Of a DNA stretch of 64,000 nucleotides, positions 49,389 to 58,347 are shown piece by piece. Where the stretch lies: assembly GCA_030434875.1 (NCBI GenBank), contig JAUISW010000001.1:3672001-3736000 (forward strand). Direction: 5' to 3'. Made by a program: the position numbers and the translations under genes. The stretch comes from Lachnospiraceae bacterium C1.1 (GTDB lineage: Bacteria; Bacillota; Clostridia; Lachnospirales; Lachnospiraceae). A model generated the notes under the pieces. It saw nothing but the letters and a program-made list of their open reading frames with translations. It did no database searches and was not told the origin of the DNA. The stretch's first letter is position 1. Every line of letters starts with the position of its first letter.

Positions 49389-51103
49389 GGGCGGATATGG
49401 AACCTGTAAAAAAGAAGAAAGGAAATATTTTTCTTAAGATTTTTATCGGATTTTTGGTTCTCTGCGGCATTTTTTTTATAATATTAATGCTGCTTCCGGA
49501 GGATGAATCCGATACGGAAGCTGTCGCAGGCGGCGCAGAGACGGTTAAGACTGAAACGGCGGAAAGTGAGGTCTCGAAGAAGGAGAATAATTCTCCGGCA
49601 AAGGATATAGAGGCTCAAAGTATTTCCGTGGGAACTGATGCGCAGTCTGCCACGGTCATGGTCTATATGAACGGCTCGGATCTGGAATCTGTGGACGGAC
49701 AGGCGTCTGTAGACATTTCTGAAATGCTGGATTCCGGGATCGGAGAAAATGCCAATGTTATAATCCAGACGATGGGTACGAAAAAATGGCATGATCACGG
49801 TATTTCATCAAAGACGGCACAGACTTTTATGGCCTCAGACGGGGAGCTGATCCTCCTGCGCGATGACCTTGGGCAGCTGGACTGCACTTCGCCGGAGACT
49901 CTTTCTGAATTTATAAATTACTGCAAGAGCGAATATCCGGCAGACCGTTATATCTGTATTTTCTGGGATCACGGCGGAGGACCTGTTTTTGGTTTCGGCT
50001 ATGATGAATGGCGTTCGGAAGAGGATAGTCTGACTCTTGCCGAAATGCATGAGGCTTTTTCTGAGAATGACGATATTCATTTTGATATCATCGGGATGGA
50101 TTGCTGCATCATGGGAAGCATGGAGACCTGCTATGCGCTCGCGCCTTTCTGTAAATATGCGCTTTTATCGGAGGATTTTGAGTCGGGGATTGGCTGGAGC
50201 TATACAAAATGGATGAGGGAGCTCGAGGAAAATCCCGGGATTTCAACTCCTGTGCTGGGCAAGTATATAGTTGACAGTGTTATCGACGAAAATGAGGAGG
50301 TCGGGGAGTCCTCATGTATGGCGCTTTTTAATGAGTCCACTATCAGCAGCCTTTTTTCTGCGTGGAAGGACTATGCATATCTTAACGAAGATTCCCTTTT
50401 TAACAATAATTTCAGCACGCAGCATATGTCCCGGGGCAAGGGCTTCTGGGATTCCTGGGGAAACGACCAGAGCGATGTGACTTTATCGGATTATTATATA
50501 AGTGACATGCTGGCGATCGTTGAAAGTGTTGATTCCGAGTCTGAGCAGGCGAAGAAGTTGATGAGTGCTCTGAAGGCATGCGTGGCTTATTACGGTCATA
50601 CGTCTGATAAAAATGAGCTTACGGGGATCGCGGTCTCGCTGCCCTACGGCGACAATTATTTATACGACTGTCTCATGGATAGTTACGGCACACTGGGATT
50701 TGATGAGGACTATCTCGAATGGCTGGGACGTTTTGTTGATTCTTCGGCTGACGATCATTATGATTACAGTGAGTTCGAGGATAGCTGGAACGGCTGGGCG
50801 GACTATGAGCAGGACTATGGCTGCAGCGGCGGAAGCTGTGCAAATTCGTGGTTTTATGATAATGACGGCTCTTACAGTGAGAGTTTTTCTGATTCTTCTC
50901 TCTCTGACTATTATGATTACAGCGATGGTGAGTCTAATGATGACTGGCTTTATGATTACGAGAATGAGCTCTGGTATACCTACGAGGACGGCTATTTATA
51001 CATGTATGACGATACTGAGGATATACTGATGCTCTATGATGAATCGGATGACAGTTATTATTATTATGACGAGGATGATGATGAATGGTACGATCTCGAA
51101 TAA
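49385..51103 (+). CDS. Membrane-anchored clostripain-like cysteine protease (C11)
   Basis: A 572-residue protein: short Lys-rich start, one membrane helix (IFLKIFIGFLVLCGIFFIIL), acidic linker, and a peptidase C11 domain from about 90 to 440. The catalytic dyad is H196 in CIFWDHGGGP and C241 in GMDCCIMGSMET. The last 130 residues are extraordinarily rich in Asp, Tyr, Glu and Ser. The orientation puts the protease outside the cell. Family members cleave after Arg or Lys in clostripain; specificity here is unknown. Confidence 0.88.
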   Translation: MRADMEPVKKKKGNIFLKIFIGFLVLCGIFFIILMLLPEDESDTEAVAGGAETVKTETAESEVSKKENNSPAKDIEAQSISVGTDAQSATVMVYMNGSDLESVDGQASVDISEMLDSGIGENANVIIQTMGTKKWHDHGISSKTAQTFMASDGELILLRDDLGQLDCTSPETLSEFINYCKSEYPADRYICIFWDHGGGPVFGFGYDEWRSEEDSLTLAEMHEAFSENDDIHFDIIGMDCCIMGSMETCYALAPFCKYALLSEDFESGIGWSYTKWMRELEENPGISTPVLGKYIVDSVIDENEEVGESSCMALFNESTISSLFSAWKDYAYLNEDSLFNNNFSTQHMSRGKGFWDSWGNDQSDVTLSDYYISDMLAIVESVDSESEQAKKLMSALKACVAYYGHTSDKNELTGIAVSLPYGDNYLYDCLMDSYGTLGFDEDYLEWLGRFVDSSADDHYDYSEFEDSWNGWADYEQDYGCSGGSCANSWFYDNDGSYSESFSDSSLSDYYDYSDGESNDDWLYDYENELWYTYEDGYLYMYDDTEDILMLYDESDDSYYYYDEDDDEWYDLE

Positions 51104-51104
51104 A

Positions 51105-51140
51105 ACAGGCAAAGTAGCCTTAGGGGTACTATATTTTTAA
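51105..51140 (+). promoter_or_regulatory. Shared leader element, copy 2
   Basis: CAGGCAAAGTAGCCTTAGGG followed by GTACTATA. As in copy 1, an AGCCT segment can pair with a downstream AGGCT. It lies between the protease and the lipoprotein gene at 51232. Confidence 0.55.
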
Positions 51141-51231
51141 AAAGGCTGAATTTATAATTAATAATGTAGCAGGGAGGAGATGAATAGTTAAGGCTATTCG
51201 TAGGTTAAAATTCTCGAGGAGGAGATTAGGA

Positions 51232-52071
51232 ATGAAAAGGAAATTATTGGCGCTACTCATGGTTGGTGTTTTTGCTTCATGCACACTGATGGGATGCGGC
51301 GGAAGCTCATCTGAGCCGGCTGCTGAAGCTCCTGCAGCGTCTGAGGCTCCGGCTGAATCTGAAGAAGTTGCTGAAGAGGAAGTTGAAGAGACCGGTGAAG
51401 AAAACGTTGAAGAGGTTGATGCAGAGGCTGATGCAGGTGATGCGGAAGGATCCGGCGAGCTGACATTTGCTGATCTTCAGGATAATTTCGCTATCCTTAA
51501 GGATCTTTATGACAAGGTTGAGGCAGCTTATATGGATGAGACCATAGCTCAGAGTGATGAGGTTGAGAGTCTTCTTACCGAGGCAAAGGATGTCATCGAT
51601 CAGATGGGTGAGCTTAAGGAGGAGGATTTTGAGAGTCAGGAGGACATTCAGGCAATAAATGATTCGATGGTTACCATGGTTGAGGCTCTTGGCGGCATTG
51701 TTGATAAGATGGAGGGTGCAGACAGCGGCTCTGACACAGCAGATTCTTCATCCGAGCCTGTTTTTGTTGATGGATATTATGCAAATGACGGAAACGGACA
51801 TGACTTTATGATCGCCTTTTATGAGGTTGACGGCAAGGACATGGCTTATGTAAATGACGGAACTGACGAGGCTGTTGCTGAGTACACTGTTGAGAATGCG
51901 ACAACTGATGACGGAACTGATTTCCTTCTCGTAACTGTCGGCGGACTTACTCTTGGTTATGTTCAGGATGGAGATGATGTTTATATCGTTGATTCCGAGG
52001 GCACATCTTATGCAGCAGGTCAGCTCTCAGAGGCAGAGGCAAATGAGCTTTATAACGCTGTTAAGCAGTAA
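51232..52071 (+). CDS. Hypothetical lipoprotein with helical and beta domains
   Basis: A 279-residue lipoprotein: signal peptide with lipobox TLMGCGG (Cys near 22), an Ala/Glu-rich linker to about residue 75, a helical segment (about 80-165) and a C-terminal beta-rich domain starting VFVDGYYANDGNGHDF. Strong GAGGAG upstream, strong terminator downstream. Codon choice is highly regular, which suggests good expression. No family recognised. Confidence 0.78.
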   Translation: MKRKLLALLMVGVFASCTLMGCGGSSSEPAAEAPAASEAPAESEEVAEEEVEETGEENVEEVDAEADAGDAEGSGELTFADLQDNFAILKDLYDKVEAAYMDETIAQSDEVESLLTEAKDVIDQMGELKEEDFESQEDIQAINDSMVTMVEALGGIVDKMEGADSGSDTADSSSEPVFVDGYYANDGNGHDFMIAFYEVDGKDMAYVNDGTDEAVAEYTVENATTDDGTDFLLVTVGGLTLGYVQDGDDVYIVDSEGTSYAAGQLSEAEANELYNAVKQ

Positions 52072-52094
52072 CCGTTATATATAGTGAGGTATTT

Positions 52095-52129
52095 AAGGTG
52101 AAGGCTCGCAAGGACCTTCACCTTTTTTT
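52095..52129 (+). terminator. Intrinsic terminator of the lipoprotein gene
   Basis: AAGGTGAAGG pairs perfectly with CCTTCACCTT and is followed by seven Ts in total. Confidence 0.92.
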
Positions 52130-52195
52130 GTCCGCTAAAAAACACAAAATTCTCTCTACAGATGTTATACAATTATTTCTGAAGAGGAGATTTTT

Positions 52196-52690
52196 ATGAA
52201 TGAAAAAAATATGGTATCTATAAGGAAGTACAGACGTAATGTCGGGATCTGCGGGGTAGGTCTAATTGCTTTCAGTTTCTGGTCGATTATCAAGATCATT
52301 ATCATGATGGTTATGGGGGACGATGGCTTTAAGGATATCATGGGAATCGAGGATGCTGTCTGGGAGGAGTCTAAATATATTTTTCTGGCAGCGGTGCTCA
52401 TTGTCTACATGATCTTTTTTATGCTAAATCTCTTTGTCGGGATAGGTGCCATTCACTTTTCCAATGGAAATATCGGTGGGCGGATATTTATAATAATGGC
52501 GGTTATCGACCTGATGGTGCAGGTGTTCGGACTGCCGACCTATTTTATGCCTGAGGTATATGAAACCTATCCTTTGACGCAGACAGCGTCGGTAGTTATC
52601 GATATGACTTTTTGTTTTATCCTGTTTGATCTTATTTATTCTTCATTTAAAACTTTACGCCTGACGAAAAGACTTGATGAGGGCATATGA
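52196..52690 (+). CDS. Hypothetical four-helix membrane protein
   Basis: A 164-residue protein with four predicted membrane helices and short charged ends; no family recognised. GAGGAG precedes the ATG. Its stop lies 1 base before the ATG of the DUF6765 gene, so the two are coupled. Confidence 0.75.
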   Translation: MNEKNMVSIRKYRRNVGICGVGLIAFSFWSIIKIIIMMVMGDDGFKDIMGIEDAVWEESKYIFLAAVLIVYMIFFMLNLFVGIGAIHFSNGNIGGRIFIIMAVIDLMVQVFGLPTYFMPEVYETYPLTQTASVVIDMTFCFILFDLIYSSFKTLRLTKRLDEGI

Positions 52691-52691
52691 A

Positions 52692-53810
52692 ATGCAGGAA
52701 GATTTTCATTATTATGCAACTTACTGTGCAGCGTTTATTTCCGGATATTCGCCTGAGGAAAGCCATGATATAGCCTACTGTGCCCAGCTTGTGGATCTTT
52801 GTTCGAAAGCTTTTTTATCAAAGATCCATGGGTCTCAGATCGCTGCAACGACGCAGCTTCAGCTTGAGCTTGCGGAGGCGAGGACTGACCTGATCGGTTT
52901 ACAGGATATCACGAGGATCTGGTCGTCTTTTCATTTTCTTCCGAGGGATCTTTATGCGAAAAAGGAGAAACGCGGCCGGAAATATATGAATAAATTCAGG
53001 CTTATCTGCGGACCAAATGGCGATCTGCTCCTGGAGACGGTAAAGCTCGCCAGGAATAAGGGGCTGCAGGCTGTGGGGCTTGCGATGCATGTTCTGGCGG
53101 ATACCTGGGCTCACATGTATTTTGCGGGCACTCCTTCACTTGTGATTAATAATACTGACAAGTATTTTTATGATATTTTTGAGGAAAATGGGGAAGTTGT
53201 TGAGAGGCAGATAAAGTTTCGACACAGCGCTTCTTCTCCGGATGATCTGGAGAAGAGTTTATATACGAACAGTATCTATCAGCTGGATGAGAATTCGATA
53301 ATGAACCTGGGGCACGGCAGGGCAGGTCATCTGCCGGATTATTCTTTTGCTAAGTATAAATATCTTCCGGCGTGGGGGGATTACAATTTTATCATTAAGG
53401 ATAATCCGTCTGATTACATGCACGCTTTCTGCCAGATGATCTATGCGATGAAGTATCTGAGGGGAGAGTATGATTCGTTTGAAAAGGAAAAGTATGATGA
53501 GGCGGCTGTAGAGCCTTACAGGGAGCGGATCGACGGAATTTTCAGAAAGAGGCAGCTTAATTCGTCTGCGGACTGGAAGGAGTTCGGGAGAGAGCTTTCG
53601 GGGGTTGAGATCGAGGATTTCGATATTGAACGTTATCAGGAGGAGTATATTACGGCGTCTAAGTCTCAGAAGGAGGATACTTTTCTCGGTAATTTTATAA
53701 GGGCGGCCATCGCGCAGAAGGGCATGGTCACGAATGCTATTTTCCAATCTAAAAATAAACTCGCAGGTTATTCTAAGGTTAAGGTGTCTTCCGATTCCTT
53801 AAAGGGGTGA
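52692..53810 (+). CDS. DUF6765 family protein
   Basis: A 372-residue cytoplasmic protein. MQEDFHYYATYCAAFISGYS is the conserved N-terminus of DUF6765, followed by ATTQLQLELAEARTDLIGLQDITRIWSSFHFLP and LAMHVLADTWAHMYFAGTPS. The spaced His and Asp residues (HYYATY, HVLADTWAH) recall zinc-dependent phospholipase C-like folds, but no activity is known to me. The ATG at 52692 follows GAGGG and matches the family start; an earlier in-frame ATG at 52674 overlaps the previous gene. Confidence 0.8.
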   Translation: MQEDFHYYATYCAAFISGYSPEESHDIAYCAQLVDLCSKAFLSKIHGSQIAATTQLQLELAEARTDLIGLQDITRIWSSFHFLPRDLYAKKEKRGRKYMNKFRLICGPNGDLLLETVKLARNKGLQAVGLAMHVLADTWAHMYFAGTPSLVINNTDKYFYDIFEENGEVVERQIKFRHSASSPDDLEKSLYTNSIYQLDENSIMNLGHGRAGHLPDYSFAKYKYLPAWGDYNFIIKDNPSDYMHAFCQMIYAMKYLRGEYDSFEKEKYDEAAVEPYRERIDGIFRKRQLNSSADWKEFGRELSGVEIEDFDIERYQEEYITASKSQKEDTFLGNFIRAAIAQKGMVTNAIFQSKNKLAGYSKVKVSSDSLKG

Positions 53811-53814
53811 TTTT

Positions 53815-54348
53815 ATGACGTTCTTTCAGCGAATCAGGCTTTTGATAATGGCTTTTTTCATGATGATCGGCTCGCTGATGATGATCCTGGATCCTGAAGA
53901 CGGATATTATGTTATTTTATTCGTTATCACTTTGGGGTTGATGCTTACGGGAATCAGGATGCTGATCTATTATTTTACCATGGCGAGATTCATGGTGGGC
54001 GGGAAGTTGTCCCTATACAGGGGATTGATGCTTTTTGACCTCGGGCTTTTTACGGGAACGCTCTCGAATGTACCGAGGATTTATGTTCTGCTATATCTTA
54101 TTGTTATTAATGGATTGGATGGTGTTCTTAAGATTTTGAGCTCGCTTTCTTCGAGGAAGATGGGGGCTAAGAACTGGAGATTGAAGCTGACCCACGGGAT
54201 GATCAATATTTTACTGGTGCTGGTCTGCATCATATTTATCAGAAATCATAATACGGTTTCGTTTGTTTATGCGACGGGACTGATGATATCGTCGATCATC
54301 CGGACGGCTACTGCGTTTAGGAAAACGGCGATGGTTTATATTCAGTGA
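53815..54348 (+). CDS. HdeD/DUF308-like membrane protein
   Basis: A 177-residue protein with six predicted membrane helices in three hairpins, in the manner of HdeD (DUF308) proteins. RGLMLFDLGLFTG resembles the repeated family block. It begins 4 bp after the DUF6765 stop, with AAAGGGG as ribosome binding site, so it is the last gene of that operon. Function unknown; HdeD is an acid-resistance membrane protein in E. coli. Confidence 0.75.
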   Translation: MTFFQRIRLLIMAFFMMIGSLMMILDPEDGYYVILFVITLGLMLTGIRMLIYYFTMARFMVGGKLSLYRGLMLFDLGLFTGTLSNVPRIYVLLYLIVINGLDGVLKILSSLSSRKMGAKNWRLKLTHGMINILLVLVCIIFIRNHNTVSFVYATGLMISSIIRTATAFRKTAMVYIQ

Positions 54349-54354
54349 ATGACC

Positions 54355-54383
54355 TTGGGGAAATGAGCTCATTTTGTCCCCAA
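54355..54383. repeat. Palindrome related to the GGGGACG group
   Basis: TTGGGGAAATGAG faces CTCATTTTGTCCCCAA. The segment GAGCTCATTTTGTC also follows the 39.9 kb palindrome. Confidence 0.6.
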
Positions 54384-54421
54384 AACGCCCCGGAGCGATT
54401 TCTGCCACGGGGCGTTTTTTT
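54384..54421. terminator. Bidirectional intrinsic terminator
   Basis: AACGCCCCG and CGGGGCGTT form the stem; TTTTTTT follows on the plus strand. It lies between convergent stops at 54348 and 54420. Confidence 0.88.
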
Positions 54422-56285
54422 ATTTCACTTTTATTTTTATCTTATATTTTTTCCTGCTTCCCATTTTGTCCGAAGTGGTGCTTGCGCCGTATACTGCGTA
54501 TATCTTTGCGGAACCTGTTCCTTTTACGGTCAGCACTCCTGTCGAGGAATCTACCGACGCAACAGATGGCTTCGAGGAGATCCAGGTCGGACTTTCGCTT
54601 ATTCCGTCAGCGCTTAAATAGTTATAGAGATTAACACTCACTGAGCCTGAAGAGCTGAGTTCGAGCTTTTTCTGGGTAAATGACGGAACTTTCACGTCTA
54701 AAGAAACAGAACTTACAGTAGATTTTGTTGATTTATCTATTGCAGAGATGACTACTGTACCGGCTGTTTTCTTAAAGGTTACGATTCCCTTTTTGCTTAC
54801 CTTTGCGATCTTTTTATTTGAAGATTTATATTTTACGTTGCTGAGTGAGCCCATCAATGTGCTGATATTGAGCTTTTCGCTGCCGACAAAGGTATTTGAG
54901 GACTGTGTGCTGTCGGATGATGAGGAACTGTTATTTGAGCTGTTGTTGTTTGAGTTGTCATCATCGTCGTCGTCATCATCATCGTCATCTGTACCGTCGT
55001 AGGCATTTCCATTTACATAAAGTGTATATCCGTTGGTGTCGATGCTTCCGTTATTGGTGAGTGAAGTTACATAGGAATTACCGGTAAGCTCCCAGCTGCA
55101 GCCTGAACCGATCGTCATGTTTACGGTTCCGATAGTGGTTGAGACGCTGCTTCCTTTTCCATTGCTGATAACACCGGAGGTTTTTCCTTCGAATGAGGAA
55201 TCATCGCTGAGTACCATTGTTAGTGTCGAATCGCTGCCTACAAGCACGTCTCCGGAAAGATCCTGATCTGTGGCCGTAAGGGTTGCGACATTTGAAGCAC
55301 CGCTCCAGCCGTCATCGCATACGGAGATCAGCACGTCATCTGAAGAATTTGTGATATCTACATCCTCAAGTGCGATCGTTGCCGTGGTATTGGTAACGTG
55401 GAAGGTATGCCCCTTTTTTGAAGTCAGAGAACCGTTGGTCATTGTAAATGAAGAGGTTCCGTCGCTGGCATCGCCTGACTGTGACTGATAGATCATGATG
55501 GTATCATAGAAAGTCGCATTGCCGTTGAGCGAGGTATTATTTGCAGTAAGGCTGCAGTCTGTGAGTTCTATCGAGCCTGTTCCTTCTATGCAGACACCTT
55601 CTGATTTGTTTGAAATAAGTGTGGCATTTGAAACTTCCACATCTGCGGTAGAGTAGATCGCGGGTGAGCCCTGTCCGTTGGAAGTGTAAGTTCCTCCGTC
55701 GACCGTTACCCAGCCGCCGCCCCGGTCTGTCCTTATCGGTGCTGATGAGCCGCCAGCGGTTGTAATGGTAAGATCATCTGCGATAGTGGTTCCGCCGTAG
55801 GTTGTCATGATGCCGCCGCTTCCGTTTCCGGTGGTGGTGATTGTCATGTCGGAGATTTTTACTGTAGTTCCGTCTCCTGTTGCGTTAGTCGTGCCGTTAT
55901 TTGCGCCATAGGAAAATACTCCGTTGGCTCCGGCTGCTGTTGTATTAACGCTGCCGCCGGTTATTGTGGTAGTTCCGCCGCCTTTACACATAACGGCTGA
56001 ATTTATTCCATAAAAGCTGTAGTCATCGCTGGCACTTGTGCCTCCGCTTTTGGTGACAGTGGGATTATTGATCGTTACTGCACCGTCGGTGTTAATGAGC
56101 AGAGCATTTTGGTCAGCTGTGGTTGATGAATAAGTCTGATCGTTTGTAGTTATGGATGAGGTAATGGTCGTTGCTCCTGACCAGGTCGGACTTGATGAGC
56201 TGCCTCCCGGCGCAGCTGCAACAGATGTAGTGAACAGAATAGAGGAAAAAGCCACGGCTAATCCCCTGGATAAGATTTGTTTCAT
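54420..56285 (-). CDS. Secreted beta-helix protein with Ig-like domains
   Basis: A 621-residue secreted protein: signal peptide MKQILSRGLAVAFSSILFTT to about residue 26; a Thr/Ser/Gly-rich right-handed beta-helix-like region (30-430) with repeated short strands (TITGGSV, VKISDMTI, VEVSNATL, IELTDCSL); a poly-Asp/Asn/Ser linker near 435-470; and two C-terminal BIG2-like Ig domains (KYKSSNKKIAKVSKKGIVTF and ISSKPSVASVDSSTGVLTV). It has no sortase motif. Likely a surface or matrix adhesin-type protein or polysaccharide-binding protein. Its ATG at 56285 follows a GGAGGG site. Confidence 0.82.
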   Translation of the reverse strand: MKQILSRGLAVAFSSILFTTSVAAAPGGSSSSPTWSGATTITSSITTNDQTYSSTTADQNALLINTDGAVTINNPTVTKSGGTSASDDYSFYGINSAVMCKGGGTTTITGGSVNTTAAGANGVFSYGANNGTTNATGDGTTVKISDMTITTTGNGSGGIMTTYGGTTIADDLTITTAGGSSAPIRTDRGGGWVTVDGGTYTSNGQGSPAIYSTADVEVSNATLISNKSEGVCIEGTGSIELTDCSLTANNTSLNGNATFYDTIMIYQSQSGDASDGTSSFTMTNGSLTSKKGHTFHVTNTTATIALEDVDITNSSDDVLISVCDDGWSGASNVATLTATDQDLSGDVLVGSDSTLTMVLSDDSSFEGKTSGVISNGKGSSVSTTIGTVNMTIGSGCSWELTGNSYVTSLTNNGSIDTNGYTLYVNGNAYDGTDDDDDDDDDDDNSNNNSSNNSSSSSDSTQSSNTFVGSEKLNISTLMGSLSNVKYKSSNKKIAKVSKKGIVTFKKTAGTVVISAIDKSTKSTVSSVSLDVKVPSFTQKKLELSSSGSVSVNLYNYLSADGISESPTWISSKPSVASVDSSTGVLTVKGTGSAKIYAVYGASTTSDKMGSRKKYKIKIKVK

Positions 56286-56539
56286 ATATTTATACCCTCC
56301 TAAATCTATATAAGATTTTATACGAAATTTTTATCGGCAAAAATGGTGGGGATAAAGAAGAGATTTTGCGAAAAAAGTGCGTGGGGGCAAAATGAGCTAT
56401 GGGATGTCATTTCGCCAGCACAAAAATTTTTTTCAAATTCCTGCAATATTTTTCCACTCCCGTGCATTAACTATATGAAAGGCTCAAAAAGCCTTAGATC
56501 ATCCGGAATGATATAAAAAATTTCAAGGGAGGAATAAAT

Positions 56540-57172
56540 GTGGCGCAGACCGTATTTAACAGATGTGAAAAGAAATATCTTCTGACAATGGATCAGTATG
56601 AAGAACTTCTTTCGAAGGTTGGATATCGGATGAAGCTCGATCAGTATGGTGAGCATACCATTTCAAATATTTACTATGATACTTATGACAATCTTCTGAT
56701 CAGGCGATCCATAGAAAAGCCTAAATATAAGGAAAAGCTGAGACTCAGAAGCTATGGCTTACCCAAAATGGACACGACGGTTTTTTTAGAAATTAAGAAA
56801 AAATACAAGGGTGTGGTAAATAAAAGGCGTATCGCATTGAAGCTTGACGAAGCTTATGCTTATCTTAACGAGGGAGTGAGGCCTGAAAAGGATTCGCAGA
56901 TCTTAAGGGAGATCGATTTCATGCTGGGCAGGGAGAAGCTGATACCGGCGCTTTATCTGGCATATGACCGCAAGGCTTATTTCGACGAGCAGGATCCTGA
57001 ATTCCGTCTTACTTTTGACAAAAATATCAGAAGTCGGAGAGATGATGTCCGCCTTGAGGATGGAGACAGGGGAGAACCCCTGCTGGACAGGGACAAGGTT
57101 CTTATGGAATCAAAGATAATGGGGGCGGTGGAAATATCTATAAAAAAGAAACAGTTAAAAATCAGAGGTTGA
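56540..57172 (+). CDS. VTC-domain (polyphosphate polymerase-like) protein, short C-terminus
   Basis: A 210-residue protein with a VTC domain: FNRCEKKYLLTMDQYEELL, ISNIYYDTYDNLLIRRSIEKPKYKEKLRLRSYG, VFLEIKKKYKGVVNKRRI and LYLAYDRKAYF. The basic tunnel residues for triphosphate binding are present. It starts with GTG at 56540 after GGGAGG; an ATG two bases earlier is out of frame. The final beta strand LMESKIMGAVE is followed by KK-rich sequence, where relatives have 20-30 more residues (a PLWL...SFSKYG-type end). So the C-terminus may be altered. DUF4956 follows by 21 bp, the common pairing. Confidence 0.82.
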   Translation: MAQTVFNRCEKKYLLTMDQYEELLSKVGYRMKLDQYGEHTISNIYYDTYDNLLIRRSIEKPKYKEKLRLRSYGLPKMDTTVFLEIKKKYKGVVNKRRIALKLDEAYAYLNEGVRPEKDSQILREIDFMLGREKLIPALYLAYDRKAYFDEQDPEFRLTFDKNIRSRRDDVRLEDGDRGEPLLDRDKVLMESKIMGAVEISIKKKQLKIRG

Positions 57173-57193
57173 GTATTTACGGAGGAATGAAAA

Positions 57194-57862
57194 ATGATGA
57201 ACAGTATATTGGACTTAGGAAATTTCCAGCTTGAAACAGTATTTATGACTTTTGGAACGGCGCTTTGCCTGGGGCTTTTGATAGCCTGCCTTTACAGGAC
57301 ACTTAGGCCGCAGAATGGTGATTATGTTGTGATACTTGCAGTTTTGCCGATGCTTACGGCGTCGATAATCCTGCTTGTAAACGGAAACGTCGGTGCGTCG
57401 ATCTCAGTGCTTGGAGCTTTCGGACTTGTACGTTTCAGGAGTGCGCCGGGATCTGCCTGGGAGATAGGATTTATATTTTATGGAATGGCGGTAGGCCTTG
57501 CATCCGGCCTTGGTTATGTTTCAATTGCAGGTTTTATAACGGTTCTTGTCGGAATAATTTTATTCCTGCTCGACAGGACCGGTTTCGGACATCCGACTAT
57601 GATGGAGAGGCAGCTTCGCATCACTATTCCGGAGGATCTCAATTATTCAGGGATTTTCGATGATCTTATGAATGCTTATACATCGGGATATACACTTGAA
57701 AGGGTACGTACGGTGAATATGGGCTCGATGTTTGAGCTGACCTACAGAGTAAGGCTTAATTCTACGGAGAGCGAAAAGGATTTTATAGATGAGATCAGAT
57801 GCAGGAACGGTAACCTTGCGATCACTATGGGAATTGTACAGGACGACAAGGGTACGTTATAA
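57194..57862 (+). CDS. DUF4956 membrane protein
   Basis: A 222-residue protein: three to four membrane helices in residues 10-140, with ASISVLGAFGLVRFRSAPGSAWEIGFIFYGMAVGLASG as the signature, and a soluble ferredoxin-like C-terminal domain (about 140-222). DUF4956 is regularly found beside VTC and CotH genes and may help export or use polyphosphate; the role is not proven. GGAGG precedes the ATG. Confidence 0.88.
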   Translation: MMNSILDLGNFQLETVFMTFGTALCLGLLIACLYRTLRPQNGDYVVILAVLPMLTASIILLVNGNVGASISVLGAFGLVRFRSAPGSAWEIGFIFYGMAVGLASGLGYVSIAGFITVLVGIILFLLDRTGFGHPTMMERQLRITIPEDLNYSGIFDDLMNAYTSGYTLERVRTVNMGSMFELTYRVRLNSTESEKDFIDEIRCRNGNLAITMGIVQDDKGTL

Positions 57863-57909
57863 TAAAATGTTCACTTGATAACCGTTAAAATGAAAATTAG
57901 GGAAGAAAA

Positions 57910-58347
57910 ATGCTGATATTTGCTGCAATGGCGTATGACACGCCTATAAATGAAGAAAAGCTGGATATAGACGAAAGATGGTTTGCGGAGCTTGGGGAGA
58001 GTAAGGAAGCTTTCGCTAAACTTTATGAAGCAACCAGCACAACGATATATGCATATGCGTTTACGTTTTTACGAAACAGATCGGATGCAGAGGACATAAT
58101 GCAGGATACTTTTTTGAAGATCCGTTCTGCAGCGCATCTGTATACGCCGCAGGGCAAGCCGCTGGCATGGATCCTCACGATAACGAGGAATCTTTGCCTG
58201 ATGAAGCTTCGGAGCGGTAAATACACAAGTGATATGCCGCTTGATGAAGACAGTGAATCGCTTTTTGATGCCGTAAAAGACAGTGAAGACAGGATGGTTC
58301 TGGAGGCTGCCTCCAAGGTCCTTACGGAGGAGGAGAGCAGGTTTTAG
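57910..58347 (+). pseudogene. ECF-type sigma factor lacking region 4
   Basis: A 145-residue remnant. Region 2 is intact: FAKLYEATSTTIYAYAFTFLRNRSDAEDIMQDTFLKI and TPQGKPLAWILTITRNLCLMKLR. After LEAASKVLTEEE, where region 4 should begin, the frame ends at SRF. The DNA continues at once, in another frame, into the middle of an anti-sigma protein. Region 4, which reads the -35 box, is missing, so it cannot work as a normal sigma factor. Confidence 0.82.

Noticed and set aside
55270..55488. Plus-strand open frames inside the secreted beta-helix gene
   Set aside because: Low-complexity shadows of the minus-strand coding sequence.
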